In this document: in pieces, positions 1-12,000 of the stretch
Layout of the letters: each line of letters starts with the position of its first letter
Numbering within the stretch: position 1 is the first letter of the stretch
Assembly: GCA_964019135.1 (NCBI GenBank)
Contig: OZ025253.1
Coordinates: 38,118,548-38,182,547, forward strand
Source: Arenicola marina
Taxonomy: Eukaryota; Annelida; Polychaeta; Arenicolidae
Length of the DNA: 64,000 bases
Reading direction: 5' to 3'
Notes under the pieces: model-generated
Told to the model about the DNA's origin: nothing
Databases searched by the model: none
The model's input: the letters and a program-made list of their open reading frames with translations, nothing else
Made by a program: the position numbers and the translations under genes

Positions 1-940
1 AAACGTTCATGTAGTGTAATGTATGCTTCTGTTGCTGTAGTTGTTTGGTCTACCAGACATAGACAATGTTTGTTAGAGTAGGAATATTAAGAACAAATGA
101 TATCTGTGGTCTACTGTGGTAGAAACAAACAGAAACCAACACGTGACCATTGGCCATCGTTGGGGGGGGGGGGGGGATTGCTATGTCCTAGGGTATTACC
201 ATTAATCTGAAATGTCATTTAGACAAAATATTAACTAATTCATAACTAACCCTATCGCGGGTTAAAGTTGATTAGAAATTAGAAATTAGAGCAACCTTGT
301 TTTGGGAAGAAGAACATGGTGTAACCCCCCCCCCGTAATGATAATAATAACGGGAGAACCCCCCACCGCACCATTGCTGCAAAGAATTTGCCTACCAAGA
401 CACAATTAGCCTCCATTGCATCTCTCAGAATGATGAATTCAACCACGGGCCGCTGTGCCGTCTCGCCATGTGCTTCCATTGGTGCGTCATTCCTGCGGAT
501 ATTTCTTTATTATGCGCTGAATATCGGCAGCACATGACCTCGTGACCTGCATGTTTTACCCATTGCCCTTGGGTCCTATGGTGAGTGAGGCGGACGTGAA
601 ATCGCATGGCCGCCGTGAATACAGACCCCGGCATTCAAGTCTCGTCTGCAAGTGTCGTCGGCTTTGATCGCTCCTCGGCCAGCGTTGATCGATCGTTCGT
701 CATAGAATACACAAGTAATGGAAAAGAAATCACTTCTAACAAAAGCTGGCGAAGGAATTCCTATTAACAATGTGTTAATCGGCTACAAATAGCTTAGGGC
801 AAAACACGTAGTGGCAATTAATGATGATGCCATCAGCATGACACAGAGTCGCTTCGCTCTCGGAGAAAGAAATCACGTACAAGTTACATAAAGTCCATGT
901 CTAGGTTAATAAGCTTAACAAGACCGCGAATGTTATATGG
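1..940. other. no gene recognised
   Basis: AT-rich intergenic-type sequence. It holds a run of G (about 165-177), a run of C (about 327-334) and short open frames without recognisable domains. I see no exon I can support. Confidence 0.5.
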
Positions 941-944
941 AGAA

Positions 945-1265
945 GCGAGTCTGTAACGTTCCTCGGACAACGCGATAATCTTTCTCGAACAACGCGATAA
1001 CCTTTTTCGGACAACATGATAACCTTTCTCGGACAACGCGATAACCTTTCTGGGACAACGCGATGACCTCTCTCGACAACGCGATGACCTTTCTCAGACA
1101 ACTCGATAACCTTTCTCGGATAACTCGATAACCTTTCTTGGACAACGCGATGACCTTTCGCGGACAACGCGATGACCTTTCGCGAACCTTTTTTTGGGGC
1201 AATGCGATAACATCGCTCAGGTAACGCGATAACCTCTCTCAACGCGAAACGTTTTTTAGACAGCC
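945..1265. repeat. 22 bp minisatellite
   Basis: About 14 head-to-tail copies of a 22 bp unit close to CGGACAACGCGATAACCTTTC, with substitutions between copies (GATAAC or GATGAC, CGGAC or AGGAC). The open frames on the minus strand here are a product of the repeat (runs of Arg-Leu-Ser and Val-Ile-Ala) and are not genes. Confidence 0.85.
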
Positions 1266-2905
1266 CGCAAGCGGAAAGGTAACTATGGCAAGGCGTACTG
1301 GAGGCTGCCAATTTGCATATGATACTAATGTGAAGGCGCGTTAGAAGTTTCGTGTCCTACTTCTCGATATGCATAGCTTTAGTGAAATAAATATGACCAT
1401 TTCAGCCCCATTCCCGATGTCATCAGTTTACCCCCCCCCACCCCCCCCCCCGCCGGTTTACCCCCCCACCGCCGGTTCACTCGTCCTATATCTAAGATCT
1501 TTTTTGCCTCTTTGTTATGCAACCTGGTATGCGATTGTTGTTGTGAGATCCGTCGATAAGATTATGACGAATTGAGTGAGAGATATCTGCGTGTAATGAC
1601 ATCAGTCACGAAGGCGTCCTTTTGGTAAGTGGCCCACGCAGGTGCCCCGCATTAAAGAGGCCAAGGGGCCGACTAGTCGTCACTGCCAGTCATGAATCAC
1701 GTGAGGCCTTCGTCTGGTGCGAAGCTTCTAGACCCTGACGACGCCTTCGATTCAGTCGGCCACGGTTCAGGGCGCCTCAGACGACGCGGTCCGTGCGTTG
1801 AGGTCCCGCTGTTTAGCATTGTACCTTGTTTCCATTGAAATGCCACTCCAAACAACATTCGACACTCCAGACATCAGCACATTCTACTGTCTTGAAACGA
1901 TCGAATTTTACTGGCAAAGTCTCCTCTATAATATGTTTTACCCTTCACGTGTCAGTCACGACGAGAGGAAACGCTCTTCCCAAAAAATGCACACCAGCAG
2001 GGTATGAGTCATGCTTAGGCATTAAGGTGCTACCTTTTCATTTTCACACGTTTTACTCGCTCGACTATTTCTTTCCTTTGGAGGTAAATCTACATGAGGT
2101 TAGATTGGTCATTTTGAACAAACCCAATAGTACTCAGTGTCGCAAAAACGCAAGATGTGAATGCCCAATGTGTAGATAAATGACGGAGAGTAACTAGTGT
2201 CCTTCTCGTAGGGATGTTAGCTTCCTCCGATGTCGCGGTATGCCACACTGTGTTTTAAGTGATAAATGTGGTAAAAACTGACGGAGAAGATGCATCATAT
2301 ATACTCTCCTCTGCAGGTTTAGTTTTTCGACGAGCGGTATTTATTCGTGTCAACCACCCCCTGTATTCAAAGTAGTAAACAGCATACACTGCCGCTTGGA
2401 AGACTTGTACGACTTGTGCACATGCAGCAACCACGACGGTGATTTAAGACAACTTATGCCATAGTACAGAGAGCGCTCCGCTTATTGGGTCAACAAAATA
2501 ACAGGTAAATTTTGCACCGGCGGATCTGAGTGTGTCGCTAGGGGTTTTGGCCCCCACTGCTTAGAGCATGCAGGTGTCCCATGCCACGACCCCCCCTCCC
2601 CTCTACTTACTTTTGGAGGATACCACCTCCACGCTCTCACAAGTATTTTGGGAATGTTCACTCTGTCCACAAGGTTGACGGGAAGCGAACACGTTCGAGA
2701 TTTTCCTAATTAAGAAAGTGCAAACATTTAATAATTCGACTTCATGTTCTGGTTGTGACCACCAACACAGCGATCTATGGATGCTCTTTGTGCGTAACCA
2801 ATATCGTTACTTTACGATACGTTACGCTACATTATCGATGGTTATTATTATGAACAGCGGCCAAACTCATCAACATAAAGTAATGAAGTTCGGCACGAAA
2901 AAAAC
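1266..2905. other. no gene recognised
   Basis: A C-rich tract lies at about 1431-1468. The remainder is ordinary AT-rich sequence with short uninformative open frames on both strands. Nothing can be assigned. Confidence 0.45.
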
Positions 2906-3079
2906 ATGTTCCTATAATAACCGGTTATACTCTCGGTACTAACGCCAGGGGTGTGAAGCTACGATGTTCCTATAATAACCGGTTATACTCTCGGTACTAA
3001 CGCCAGGGGTGTGAAGCTACGATGTTCCTATAATAACCGGTTATACTCTCGGTACTAACGCCAGGGGTGTGAATCTACG
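2906..3079. repeat. 58 bp tandem repeat, 3 copies
   Basis: Three consecutive, nearly identical copies of a 58 bp unit that begins GATGTTCCTATAATAACCGG and ends GGGGTGTGAAGCTAC. Near-identity suggests recent expansion. Confidence 0.9.
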
Positions 3080-3448
3080 ATGAAAAAAGCTCTTTTCCAG
3101 TGTAATTTTATTACTTCCATTAAATGAGCCGTCATTTTTATTGATACGGTCCTTTGATCTCCGCCGCCAATGTTACGTCACGGTCTCTCAAGATGGCCGC
3201 GGGAGTCCTCCTACCGACCAGTCACGTAACCAGGAAGGGCTTCAATTGGTTCCTACACAAGTAAAGGAATCAATTCAATCATGCTTACTGACAATACCAT
3301 CACGGAGACGATTGATCCTGTTAAGGCAACACTTAACGCCTATATTATCGCCCGCTCTTTAGGTCGTACGTGCGATTTGACGCTTTGATCTAAATTAATT
3401 CCTCCGCCAACAAAAATAGTTCATTAGCATAAAGCAGTGAGAAATCAT

Positions 3449-3512
3449 ATATATATATATATATATATGCACCCGGTCGCACATATACCATATATATATA
3501 TATATATATATA
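3449..3512. repeat. AT dinucleotide microsatellites flanking a short spacer
   Basis: Two (TA)n runs separated by about 20 bases, lying in the intron just before the mitochondrial carrier exon. The pair could form a hairpin. Confidence 0.8.
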
Positions 3513-3542
3513 CATACATATGTCATACCTACGCTATTCCAG

Positions 3543-3857
3543 GTGTTTCCCAAGGACAGCTGGTTGAATTCTCTGGCGGCCAGCATGCTAGGGGGCGTGG
3601 TGGTCGTCCTCTTTATGGCGCCCTTTGACGTCGTGTCGACGCGCCTCTACAACCAGGGCACCGACGCCCGGGGACGGGGCCTCCTCTACACCGGCCTCCC
3701 AGACTGCTTCCTTAAGGTCTTCCGCAATGAAGGCGTCTGGGGCTTCTACAAGGGCTGGGCCGCCTTGCTCTTTCGCCTCGGCCCGCACACTGTGCTCAGC
3801 CTCGTCATCTGGGACCAGCTTAAGGTGGCGTATATCAGGATGAAGCACCCGGAGTGA
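3543..3857 (+). CDS. SLC25A35: mitochondrial carrier, SLC25A34/35-like, last coding exon
   Basis: This is the 3' terminal exon of a mitochondrial solute carrier. It opens after a good acceptor (CTATTCCAG at 3534-3542) and runs 104 codons to a TGA at 3855-3857. It encodes the third carrier repeat: a transmembrane helix ending in the signature PFDVVSTRLYNQ, a matrix loop, and the final helix with FYKGW...FRLGPHTVLSLVIWDQL. The wording around PFDV.sTRLYNQ and the LGPHT.LSL..WDQL ending match vertebrate SLC25A35 and SLC25A34 closely. Members sit in the inner mitochondrial membrane; the substrate of this subfamily is not firmly known. Upstream exons are not visible in the window: the preceding 3.5 kb shows only repeats and unassigned sequence, so either they lie before position 1 or this exon is an isolated copy. 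GC content is much higher than in the surrounding DNA, as expected for a real exon. The reading frame is clean. Confidence 0.88.
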   Translation: MFPKDSWLNSLAASMLGGVVVVLFMAPFDVVSTRLYNQGTDARGRGLLYTGLPDCFLKVFRNEGVWGFYKGWAALLFRLGPHTVLSLVIWDQLKVAYIRMKHPE

Positions 3858-4075
3858 CTGATCCAGAGGTCCAGCTCTGCCCTCACCCGCAGTGACTGAT
3901 CCAGAGGTCCAGCTCTGCCCTCACCCAGAGTGACTGATCCAGAGGTCCAGCTCTGTCCTCTCCCAGAGTAACTGATCCAGAGGCCAAGCTCTGCCCTCAC
4001 CCGGAGTGACTGATCCAAAGGCCCAGCTCTGCCCTCATCCAGAGTAACTGATCCAGAGGCCGGGCTCTGCCCCAG
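3853..4075. repeat. 38 bp minisatellite starting in the carrier stop codon
   Basis: Six copies of a 38 bp unit beginning AGTGACTGATCCAGAGG. The first copy includes the last Glu and stop codons of the carrier exon, and the rest would form the start of its 3' UTR. Copies differ by a few substitutions. Confidence 0.9.
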
Positions 4076-4209
4076 ACGGAACATATGCCAGCATAATCAT
4101 AGCGTGCAAGAGAAAGAATCAGTATATAGCTTTCTTAGAGTGCAGAGTGCGATACCGAGGGAAAAAGCTACCAAGCACCAATATATATATATGTAATGTA
4201 TGTAATGTA

Positions 4210-4680
4210 TATACAACGCCGGAGGAGCTACCGGCGGAGTTCATACGCAAAGAGTCGATGTGTCGGTGTCTTGTGGCAACTGTGGCTTTTGGCATGGGGA
4301 TGCAGATTGCTGATGTTGCGCTAACCCTCCACTTGGATCCTCCAAAAGCCATACTGGAGTGTTGGCAAGAAGTAGGACGTGCGGGGCAGGGATGGACGCA
4401 GCGTAACGGACAGCGACATCGAACAATCGTGTGGTGGGACTGACTGTTGTACGCTATGTTCCATACAGACTAGAGATACCCTGTCTGTATTACACTCTCT
4501 TAAGGCGTGCTCACTGAACCTGGTTCAGCCGACGCTGCGTCTCCAGATAAAGCGGTGCACTTCATTGGATCGCCTCTTCAGGTACCGACCCAGAAGGACG
4601 GGCCTGGTTATCCGGGCTGTTGGGGGGTCAGGCAGTAACACGCAGTGTCTGACGGGGACGTACGTCATCCATTCAGCGTT
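4210..4680 (+). pseudogene. RecQ-type DNA helicase fragment
   Basis: A fragment of the second helicase lobe of a RecQ-like ATP-dependent DNA helicase. In frame from about 4213 it reads a degenerate form of the family core: CLVATVAFGMGMQIADV, then LHLDPPKAILECWQEVGRAG. After GRAG the expected RDG appears only after a one-base shift (an extra G in GCGGGG near 4381-4386), when the reading continues GRDGRSVTD. The upstream ATP-binding lobe is not visible, and further downstream the frame decays into stops. Many invertebrate genomes carry amplified RecQ-like copies, and this looks like one of those relics rather than the host RecQ gene. The left border is an AT microsatellite at 4182-4191. Confidence 0.75.
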
Positions 4681-4908
4681 GATTCTGCCGGGAGGTTCTA
4701 GGCACTAGAATACGGACTGGGGTGGTTTCAATAACGCTAGCATAAGGACTGGGGGTTGTTTCAATAAGAGTTCAATAAGGTTTCTTGACCCAATTTAATC
4801 TATCAGTATACCAACATCTACACTTTCAGGTCGATAAAGCGATCTGAGGACTGCCTACAGCCACCCGTTATGGTATCCATGACGACTACCCCCTGTTTTT
4901 GCTTGCAG

Positions 4909-5028
4909 CGCCACCGAGCGGATCATGCAGAGGGCGCCGTGGACGTCCAGAAGGACGATGGTTTCACGGCTCCCCACCTGGCGGCGCTCAACGGACACCG
5001 CCACATGGCATCGACCTTGATCACGCAG
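4909..5028 (+). CDS. single ankyrin-repeat exon, mind-bomb-like (probably a fragment)
   Basis: A 40-codon open exon between a strong acceptor (TTTTTGCTTGCAG) and a GT after CACGCAG. It carries one ankyrin repeat with the characteristic wording VQKDDGFTA.HLAALNGHR, which is that of mind-bomb E3 ubiquitin ligases (MIB2 type), where such repeats bind substrate in Notch-ligand ubiquitylation. The invariant Leu of the T-A-L-H motif is Pro here (CTC to CCC), which would damage the repeat fold. No neighbouring ankyrin exons are recognisable within several kb, and the next element is a poly-G tract, so I read it as an isolated or decaying exon. An RTE-like or tandem duplication origin cannot be told apart from sequence alone. 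Confidence 0.6.
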
Positions 5029-5219
5029 GTGACCGCCGCGACCTTGACCTCTCATCACACACGCTGTTAGTGGTGGTCGGGGCGGGGGGGGGGGGGGTAG
5101 TATGTCGCATTTGTACAATGATAACAAATGTAATGAACTCCTTATGCATACATCGCCTTTTTTTTTTTTTTTATACAACGCTTCCAACGGTCTTATCGAA
5201 CGGACCACATACATTATGG

Positions 5220-5630
5220 AGAGATAAATGTCTTATCTTTCACCATATTATGATTTTTTAGTTAGGAATGCCTGAACTAAAGCAAACAAAAAATAGTTTC
5301 ATACCCACTCGATTCTTCACGCACAAACCGCTCAGCCGGCCGGTTCCCAACACTCAAACGTTGACTACAATGAGTGCGCGTCACTCGTTTTAAGAGCACG
5401 TGTTTTTTTGTTGGTCCTTAAAAGACTTAAACCGGAAATGGAACCCGCGAGAACTGTACAGCCCTATAATCGTGTAAACTGACCCAAACCGCCCTGCGGC
5501 TCCTTCAAGTAATTGACAATCGTTGCCACAGTGACGTTGCGCAGAAAAACGAACCATGACGCCAGAACAAACTGAACTCTGGTTGCTGATTTAAACGGTC
5601 CGCTCGAATAACGCGCGGCATAGTGGCCAA
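5220..5630. repeat. dispersed repeat, two blocks shared with other introns
   Basis: The block at about 5225-5390 (around GCAAACAAAAAATAGTTTCA...CGGCCGGTTCC...CACTCAAACGTTGACTAC) recurs at about 18698-18845. The block at about 5490-5620 (around TTCAAGTAATTGACAAT...ACCATGACGCCA) recurs at about 12190-12310. Both shared copies lie in or near introns of gene A, in the same orientation as here. Confidence 0.7.
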
Positions 5631-5819
5631 AAAAAGGTTCAATAACTCAATAACAAGGTAACAAATGCCGACATGTTAGCCAGGGCCAACCTACCAAGCA
5701 TTCTTGCTCTTGTGAACACAACGACGTCTTCGTTGGCTTGGAAATGTTCAGGGAATGCTAGATGAACGCATTCAAGGGATGTGCTCCACGGTTAGCTTGC
5801 CGATGGCAAAAGGCCAACT

Positions 5820-6131
5820 GGACGGCCAAAGCTCAAGTTTAAGGATGTTTGCAAGCGTGACATGAAAGCTTTCGGCTTCGATTCAAATTCTTGGGAGGAT
5901 CTAGCATTCGAAAAGAGGGAATGGTCACGTGTCGTGCGTGGGTGAATGGCACACCACGAGGGGCTCTGGTTTGAGAAACTGGACTCGAAAAGCCAATCTA
6001 GGCCCCTAGTGAGTACAGACCAATACCTATCGACAGGTCATCGATGCGACGACTGCGGAAATCTCCGCCGGTCACAGATAAGCTTATTCAGCCATAAGCG
6101 CAAATGCCGCGACGCAAATCGTATCACTTGA
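5820..6131 (+). pseudogene. non-LTR retrotransposon (LINE) 3' coding end
   Basis: The tail of a LINE reverse transcriptase. From 5820 the frame reads GRPKLKFKDVCKRDMKAF, the conserved segment that follows the RT domain in many animal LINEs, then an in-frame TGA at 5943-5945, then the terminal zinc-finger-like tail CDDCGNLRRSQISLFSHKRKC before a TGA at 6129-6131. The RT domain itself is absent upstream, so this is a 5'-truncated dead copy. The tail type (CxxC...R..LFSH..KC) is common in jockey/CR1-group elements. Confidence 0.75.
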
Positions 6132-6793
6132 AATCAAACAAAGCTGCAAAAATGGATGCCAACCAACAGTTATACTGGCGACATAATTTCCGAAGAAAAG
6201 GTGTTTGTGTTGGTGTTTTTTAGATTGTTTGGGTCCACATGAAGTCATGCACTAATGAACATGGGGTTGGCTGACGATTGCCCCAGACGCAGGCGTTAGG
6301 ATTTTTTAACCCACTACCTGTTGATCTGCAATTCAGTCTGGGTCAGTCCGGGAGGCTCCCTGTTTCATTTATTGTAAGCTACCACTCAAAGGACTTGGGA
6401 TATTGTAGAGAACGACCGAACGCACAAGAACTTTGTGAAGATTCTAACATTCATTAGATTGAGTTATCATTGCGATCTACTACACCTGCTAAACGTACAC
6501 GATATTTACCGTTTGCAAACGTTAACATAACTAGCAGCGTTATCAATGTTAATAGCGGGAAGCCTTATCATGAACGGCGAGATGGCCGCCATTGTTGAAG
6601 GCCGAGGAGGAAAAGACATCGTTCCATTATGGTCGTAGTCATATTATTATTATATATATTTTATGTTATTATGATATTAATGATTAACCAGGTCCTTAAT
6701 ATGAGCTATCTCATCAATACTGATATTGAAAATTTATTTGATTTCCGTTCATTCCATGTCGAACTTCTACGCGAAGATTCCGTTCCTTCCTAC
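6132..6793. other. no gene recognised
   Basis: AT-rich spacer between the LINE tail and the orphan exon E. It has a TTATTATATATATT stretch at about 6645-6660. No further exon of the IgGFc-binding-like type is visible here on the minus strand. Confidence 0.5.
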
Positions 6794-7048
6794 CTTTGTC
6801 CTCGAATCCTGAGATGCTTAGATGGTTAGAGTAATCCACATCGTAGTAAGCAGAGTCCCCTGGTGACACTTTGAACTTATTGGAGATTCCGCCGGCCGCT
6901 GGAGTCCGCCTTGGTGTGGTGATGGACACGGTGGCGGTGACCGCGCCCGGGTTGGTGACGTAGATCCGGCCTACTGGGTCCACTCCGACTCGGCTAGCGC
7001 TCCGGATGAATCCCAAGGTGAAGGTCGTTGATGCGGCGGAGCCACACA
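6794..7048 (-). CDS. orphan exon E: IgGFc-binding-like domain, second-exon type
   Basis: This exon is equivalent to exon 2 of gene A. On the minus strand it opens after a pyrimidine-rich acceptor (TCTCTTCTCTCTTAG) with phase 1 and closes at AAAG|GTAGG, again phase 1, exactly as in the paralogs. It reads VCGSAAST..., then VGRIYVTNPGAVTATVSITT, the opening strand pair of the IgGFc-binding N-terminal domain (PF17517 type), and ends SGFEDKG. The frame is intact over 255 bases. No signal-peptide exon is recognisable upstream (7.05-8.8 kb) and no exon 3 to 8 downstream on the same strand to position 1, so it seems to be a stranded exon about 1.8 kb beyond the 3' end of gene A. It could be an extra alternative exon of an unseen transcript, but a partial duplicate is simpler. 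Confidence 0.75.
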
Positions 7049-8845
7049 CTAAGAGAGAAGAGAAAAATACGAATATGAAATAAATGATATAAAACATATG
7101 AAATAACCACGGTGATTACCTGAGGAGGTGGGGTGAATGGCGTGAAGGTGTGATGACGGGGTTCCCAATGTTGCGCACATAGTAATCGCCCCCAGCCACC
7201 CCCCCCCCCCCCCCCCAGCCGCTCCTTCGTCCTCTCTATCTTCGCGGGAGCCACATATATTTTGAAATAGCTGAGGGTGAGGTTTGGCCCACGCCTTCGC
7301 TTTTTACTCATGTCAATATATTCGGCGATGATTGTTACTGAACCAGGTATTTATCTTTTAATTAGGCCCCGCCCCCCTTGCTCGCCCACTTTCGACCCCC
7401 AATTGGGGGGGGGGGGGTGCCCTCTCCCCAATGCTTAGGTTCACGAGGAAAGGGTTCGCATGCAAACAAGGGTGGGTGGGTGGATGGGAAGGGGAAATAT
7501 ATCTGAGCGTCAGTGCAATCGTCAGCCTCAAAAAGGGCGATGGTACTCTGCCCCCCCAAAGTCCCACCCAGAGACTCACATCTCACGGTCATGACAATTA
7601 TAATCGGTTGCTTTAGAAACCCACCTTGTGCCATTATGACCATCACTTCCATTGCTATCCAAACGCAGCACCGAGGCGTAAGTCCCATTGTTTTCGTTAT
7701 CCGTGATAAAGGTTTTCATCACATATACTTGTGACACGTTCGCTCACTCACATGACATCCAACGGTCTGCCCTTCGTAACGAGGCGCATCAAGCTCCCAC
7801 TCGCTAGGTGGCGCTGTGTTTCAGACAGCCCCCCCCGTAGTGCAGGGTATCCAAAGAGGACATCGATGGACATCTCAGCCGGGCATCTCAGGCGCCGCTG
7901 GCACCACTTAGTTGCCAATACCGATCCAGTACCTGGCCGCAAATCATAATGCAACCATTATCAAAAGAAACAATGGTCTTCACTCCAAGCACCGCATGTG
8001 AGCATGTGGTTATGCACTCAGGGGACGCAATGAAAAATGAAAAATCCCTGATCCTTTTTTAAATCTGATTTATTGCATCGCAGCCACCTCATATACATAA
8101 TATACAATGTGAACTACAGAGGAATCAAATGTAGCTACTTAAAGAACAATAAATACGAAGGCACAATACGGGGTGGCGTTTATAAGAACGCATTCCATTG
8201 GCGAAGGAAGTCCATTATTTGATTATTTCTTTAGTTTAATAATCTCACATTCCATAAATGCGTGTTACATAAAGGCCGACAGTGTCAATACTTTCATCAC
8301 AGAAGTCCGATTTTGCAGATTTGCAGATGATTAATTTCTCCTTTGCAAACAGTATTGGATGTGAAACACAAACTTAAAGTGATTTTAATTATTTGGCGAT
8401 TTTATGATTAATCGAAAGATTATTTTATGCGCCCTCACTGTTTAAAATTCGCATGTTGACATTTTGTTGTGATGGGATATCTAACGCAGCGAATCCAAAT
8501 TCTGTTCATGTATCGATATATGTAGAATTATTTACTTTTCTGCGATCCCGTTTTCTGCGATCCCGGCGGATTTTACCGGCCCCATTCAAGGCTAAACGAA
8601 GGGTAAGTGTATTTATTTCTGCACTGTAATCTCAGAAAAAACATTTCATAGTACAAAGTAACCAAATGTGACTACATATCATACAATTAAATAGCTAAAA
8701 TTATGTTTCAGCCAGTGTTATAAAATGTATATTTTATGAGGGTGCATATATATGCATTGTCCCTAGCTGCCAGTGACTGATCCTATGAAGGTATTCGAAC
8801 CAAAGACGGACTGGCCCTCAAGACCATCTGGATCCTGTCGGCGGC
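7049..8845. other. spacer between exon E and the 3' end of gene A
   Basis: Contains poly-C at about 7201-7216, poly-G at about 7406-7418 and AT-rich DNA. The 3' UTR of gene A is expected in the last several hundred bases (minus strand), but I cannot place its end. No other coding signal can be supported. Confidence 0.45.
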
Positions 8846-9090
8846 TTAGCACCTGCTCCAGACCGAAGTTCCGACCTCGGGGACCATAGTGTAGCTGACC
8901 CCGCCCAGCAGACAGCAGCCGGTGGGTATCCTGCGGTACTCGAACCCCCGACAGACACTGTCGCCTCGCTCCGTGCAGGCGGTAGCACACTGGACGAGCT
9001 CTAAGGCGCCGAAACAGGTGCGGCGGGAGGCAGGGTCGCTCACCGCTCTGTCAGTGGCACTCCGCATGTACTTATCGGTCTCTTCTCCCC
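8846..9090 (-). CDS. gene A exon 8: PAN/Apple-like domain
   Basis: Final 81 codons of gene A. The cysteine pattern is RRTC...QCATAC...SVCRGFEY...GCCLL..., as in PAN/Apple modules (first Cys after an Arg-Thr, a Cys-x3-Cys helix, then CxxFEY and a Cys-Cys strand). It ends VWSRC and TAA at 8848-8846. The C and B copies of this exon each carry frameshifts; this one is clean. Confidence 0.85.
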
Positions 9091-12000
9091 CTGAAACAAT
9101 GAACATGGAATTACCAGCGTAGTAAACAGACCGATCCATACTCCGACACTAAGCCCCGCCGTCCTTTCTTCCTTAATCGTGAGTTTGACATTGACAATCA
9201 TTGCTGATGGTAGGCTCAAGTGAGAAGTACTCATCTCTGAAACTCACAAAAATGTGGCTTTGTTTGTCCGACTTGTTTGTCCGACATAACGCACCGGGAA
9301 GACCTTTTCCCCCACATGATTGGATACAAGCAACAGTGACGTCAGTGAATGACTGACAGCCTGGATCGGTGTATTGGTATTGCATATAACTATATTTGCA
9401 GGCAAGGGCTAAACTGGTCTAAGACGCCTCTCCTGACGATGAAGGCTGATCGGATGAAACAAGATCCCTGATTAGGTGCTGGGGCCCAAATTTGAACCCA
9501 GGACCTGTTGATCTGCAGTGTAACCCCCCCCCCCCCCTTCCCCAGAAAGTAAAAATCATATCCGACGTTAGATGGTTGCTAAATGCGAACGTTAATGTTG
9601 TTATGGCTTTGAGCATTGTTTTCAGTCATCTTGACTAGGTGCACATATTATCCTGCACAGCATAATTGCCAATCATGTACTTTTAATAAAACAATATATA
9701 TATATATATATGTCGATGTAATGGATGAACAGGGTTCCAAAAAATATATACAAAAAAAGTAGAAAAGTACACGTTCAAATACAAGTAGATGAAATACAAT
9801 TAGACTAGCTCCTCTCTTACCAAGAGATTGCACCATCTCTTTATCGCCTAGCGATACTATGAATAAAGCAATGTGTTGCAATCTGCCTTTTATAAGAACA
9901 TATCTAATAAGAAATGAAGTAATAAACTGTAGTCTGATATTCTAAATGCCCCTGTCCGGTGAAGGATTTTCTAATTATTTGTTCCCTACCTAGAGATAGT
10001 GACGAAATATCTGTACAGTAACCTGTGTATCCCCATGAACATTTGGCGACTTAATCATCGAGTTAAATCCTGGTTCATACGTTACCGTAAGTCGCTGCTT
10101 CAGATGTAGCCGGTAGCAATGATGTGACGTAACGCCCTACGTCATCAATGGTGGTTGCCGGTAGCAATGTTGTGACGTCGCGCCCTACGTTATCAATGGA
10201 GGTTGTCGGTAGCAATGTTGTGATGTCAAGCCCTACGTCATCGATGGAGGTTGTCGTTAGCAATGTTGTGACATAACGCCCTACGTCATCAATGGTGGTT
10301 GCCGGTATCAATGTTGTTACGTCGCGCCCTGCGTCATCAGTGGTGGTTGCCGGTAGAAATGTTGTGACGTCACGCCCTACGTCATCAATGGTGGTTGCCG
10401 GTAGCAATGTTGTGAGGTCATGCCCTACGTCATCAATGGAGGTTGCCCAGGGCGTGAATGTGTATGTTTCGGGGGACGGGCTAAGATCAAGGGCGTAGGA
10501 TTCCTTGTATCGTTGTCCATAAAGCCAGGCAGCAAATCTGTGATAAGAATAAAACAAATAACCGACTTTCTGCGTGGAGAATAACTGACAGGGCATTGTT
10601 CGTGTACGTAAGTCAAGATGGATTATCGCTACATCAGCGTTCGATCTGAATAAGGCTAAATGATCAAAAAATCATGAACCATATGGCTGGGAGCTCGCGC
10701 TAATATAACAATAGCGAGAGTTAGCGGGGCATTAGACAGACTGCGTCTGTCTAGACTACATAAATATTAGACACCAAGGTGGAGGAGGCCTATAGATTTG
10801 TTTTTGAATAATAATATGCAACCTTCTAGTTGACCAGGTTATTTTATTACAAAATAAAAAGAATTTTCTTTTGTTCCTTTTCAATATCAGATTTTTTAAA
10901 AATCTTTATTGAATATTCTAAAATGTTTATCTGCTTTGTGTAGTCCTAGTTGTTTCCTCAAAAATTTGAATCCTTAATAATGCTAATAAATTGGTACTTT
11001 ATGTTCATTATTCAAATTATCGGATAGTGAAATTTTAAGCATCGACACCAACAAAAACATTGCTTAGTGAGTTGCATATAATTCTATAACCAATACAGGC
11101 GAGGTTCCTATTTCAAAGATAACCAATTATTGCCATACATACGATTTAAAGAGAATATTTAATATTTACTAATGAGTTTGCCATGTTCAAAATGATGTTG
11201 CGGTATATATTCAGGGAACACATATGAATAGTAAATGGGTTTTACTTATTATATTTTTACTATAGTATTAAGGCATGTACCAGTACATTATGTTCAGAGA
11301 TATCTTTAAAATCAACTTTAAATTAATAATTTAGTTCTTACATTCTTAGTAAATTTATAGCTGTATATATGTATACATATATTTATTATTTATATAACCT
11401 ATGACAATACCACAACAGTCCAGATTAACAGCTTAATTGTATCAACTATTAATCACATATCCTTGATTTAAACTTCTTTAAAGTGTACATGAGATATCTA
11501 TCCGCCAGAAAGTTTGTTCATGATTCTATAAGCTCTTGTATTTGCCTTCACAACCTTCCCAGGAAATCATTATTAGTTTCGCATATTGTTGAGGATCGTC
11601 ATATTTACCAGGCCAGTCCCTCATGACAATCTATACCATGTGCTGACATTTTCGCAAAAATCGAAGCGACAGTTTTTTTTTAAATCTTAATCTTATGCTA
11701 GTATATTAGTGTTATATATTATGATATATATTAGGTTATATTTATGATCTGATCGCATTGGATGTGTCCTAATGAATGGATCTAAGGTATAGAGTTATGT
11801 AATTCAACCATTACTCTGCCATATATTTACAAACATCCGATTGTATTCGCATTAGGCAATCCTGCTTAAGTGTTTAAAGACACCGGTACTTCTCCATGAG
11901 TTTGAGAGCTGCGCAACATGGTCTATGCTGGGAATGATTGGCAATGACGCACTTGTTGCGGTTGCAGTCCGAAATGGCGGCACACACTGTGCGGGTCACG

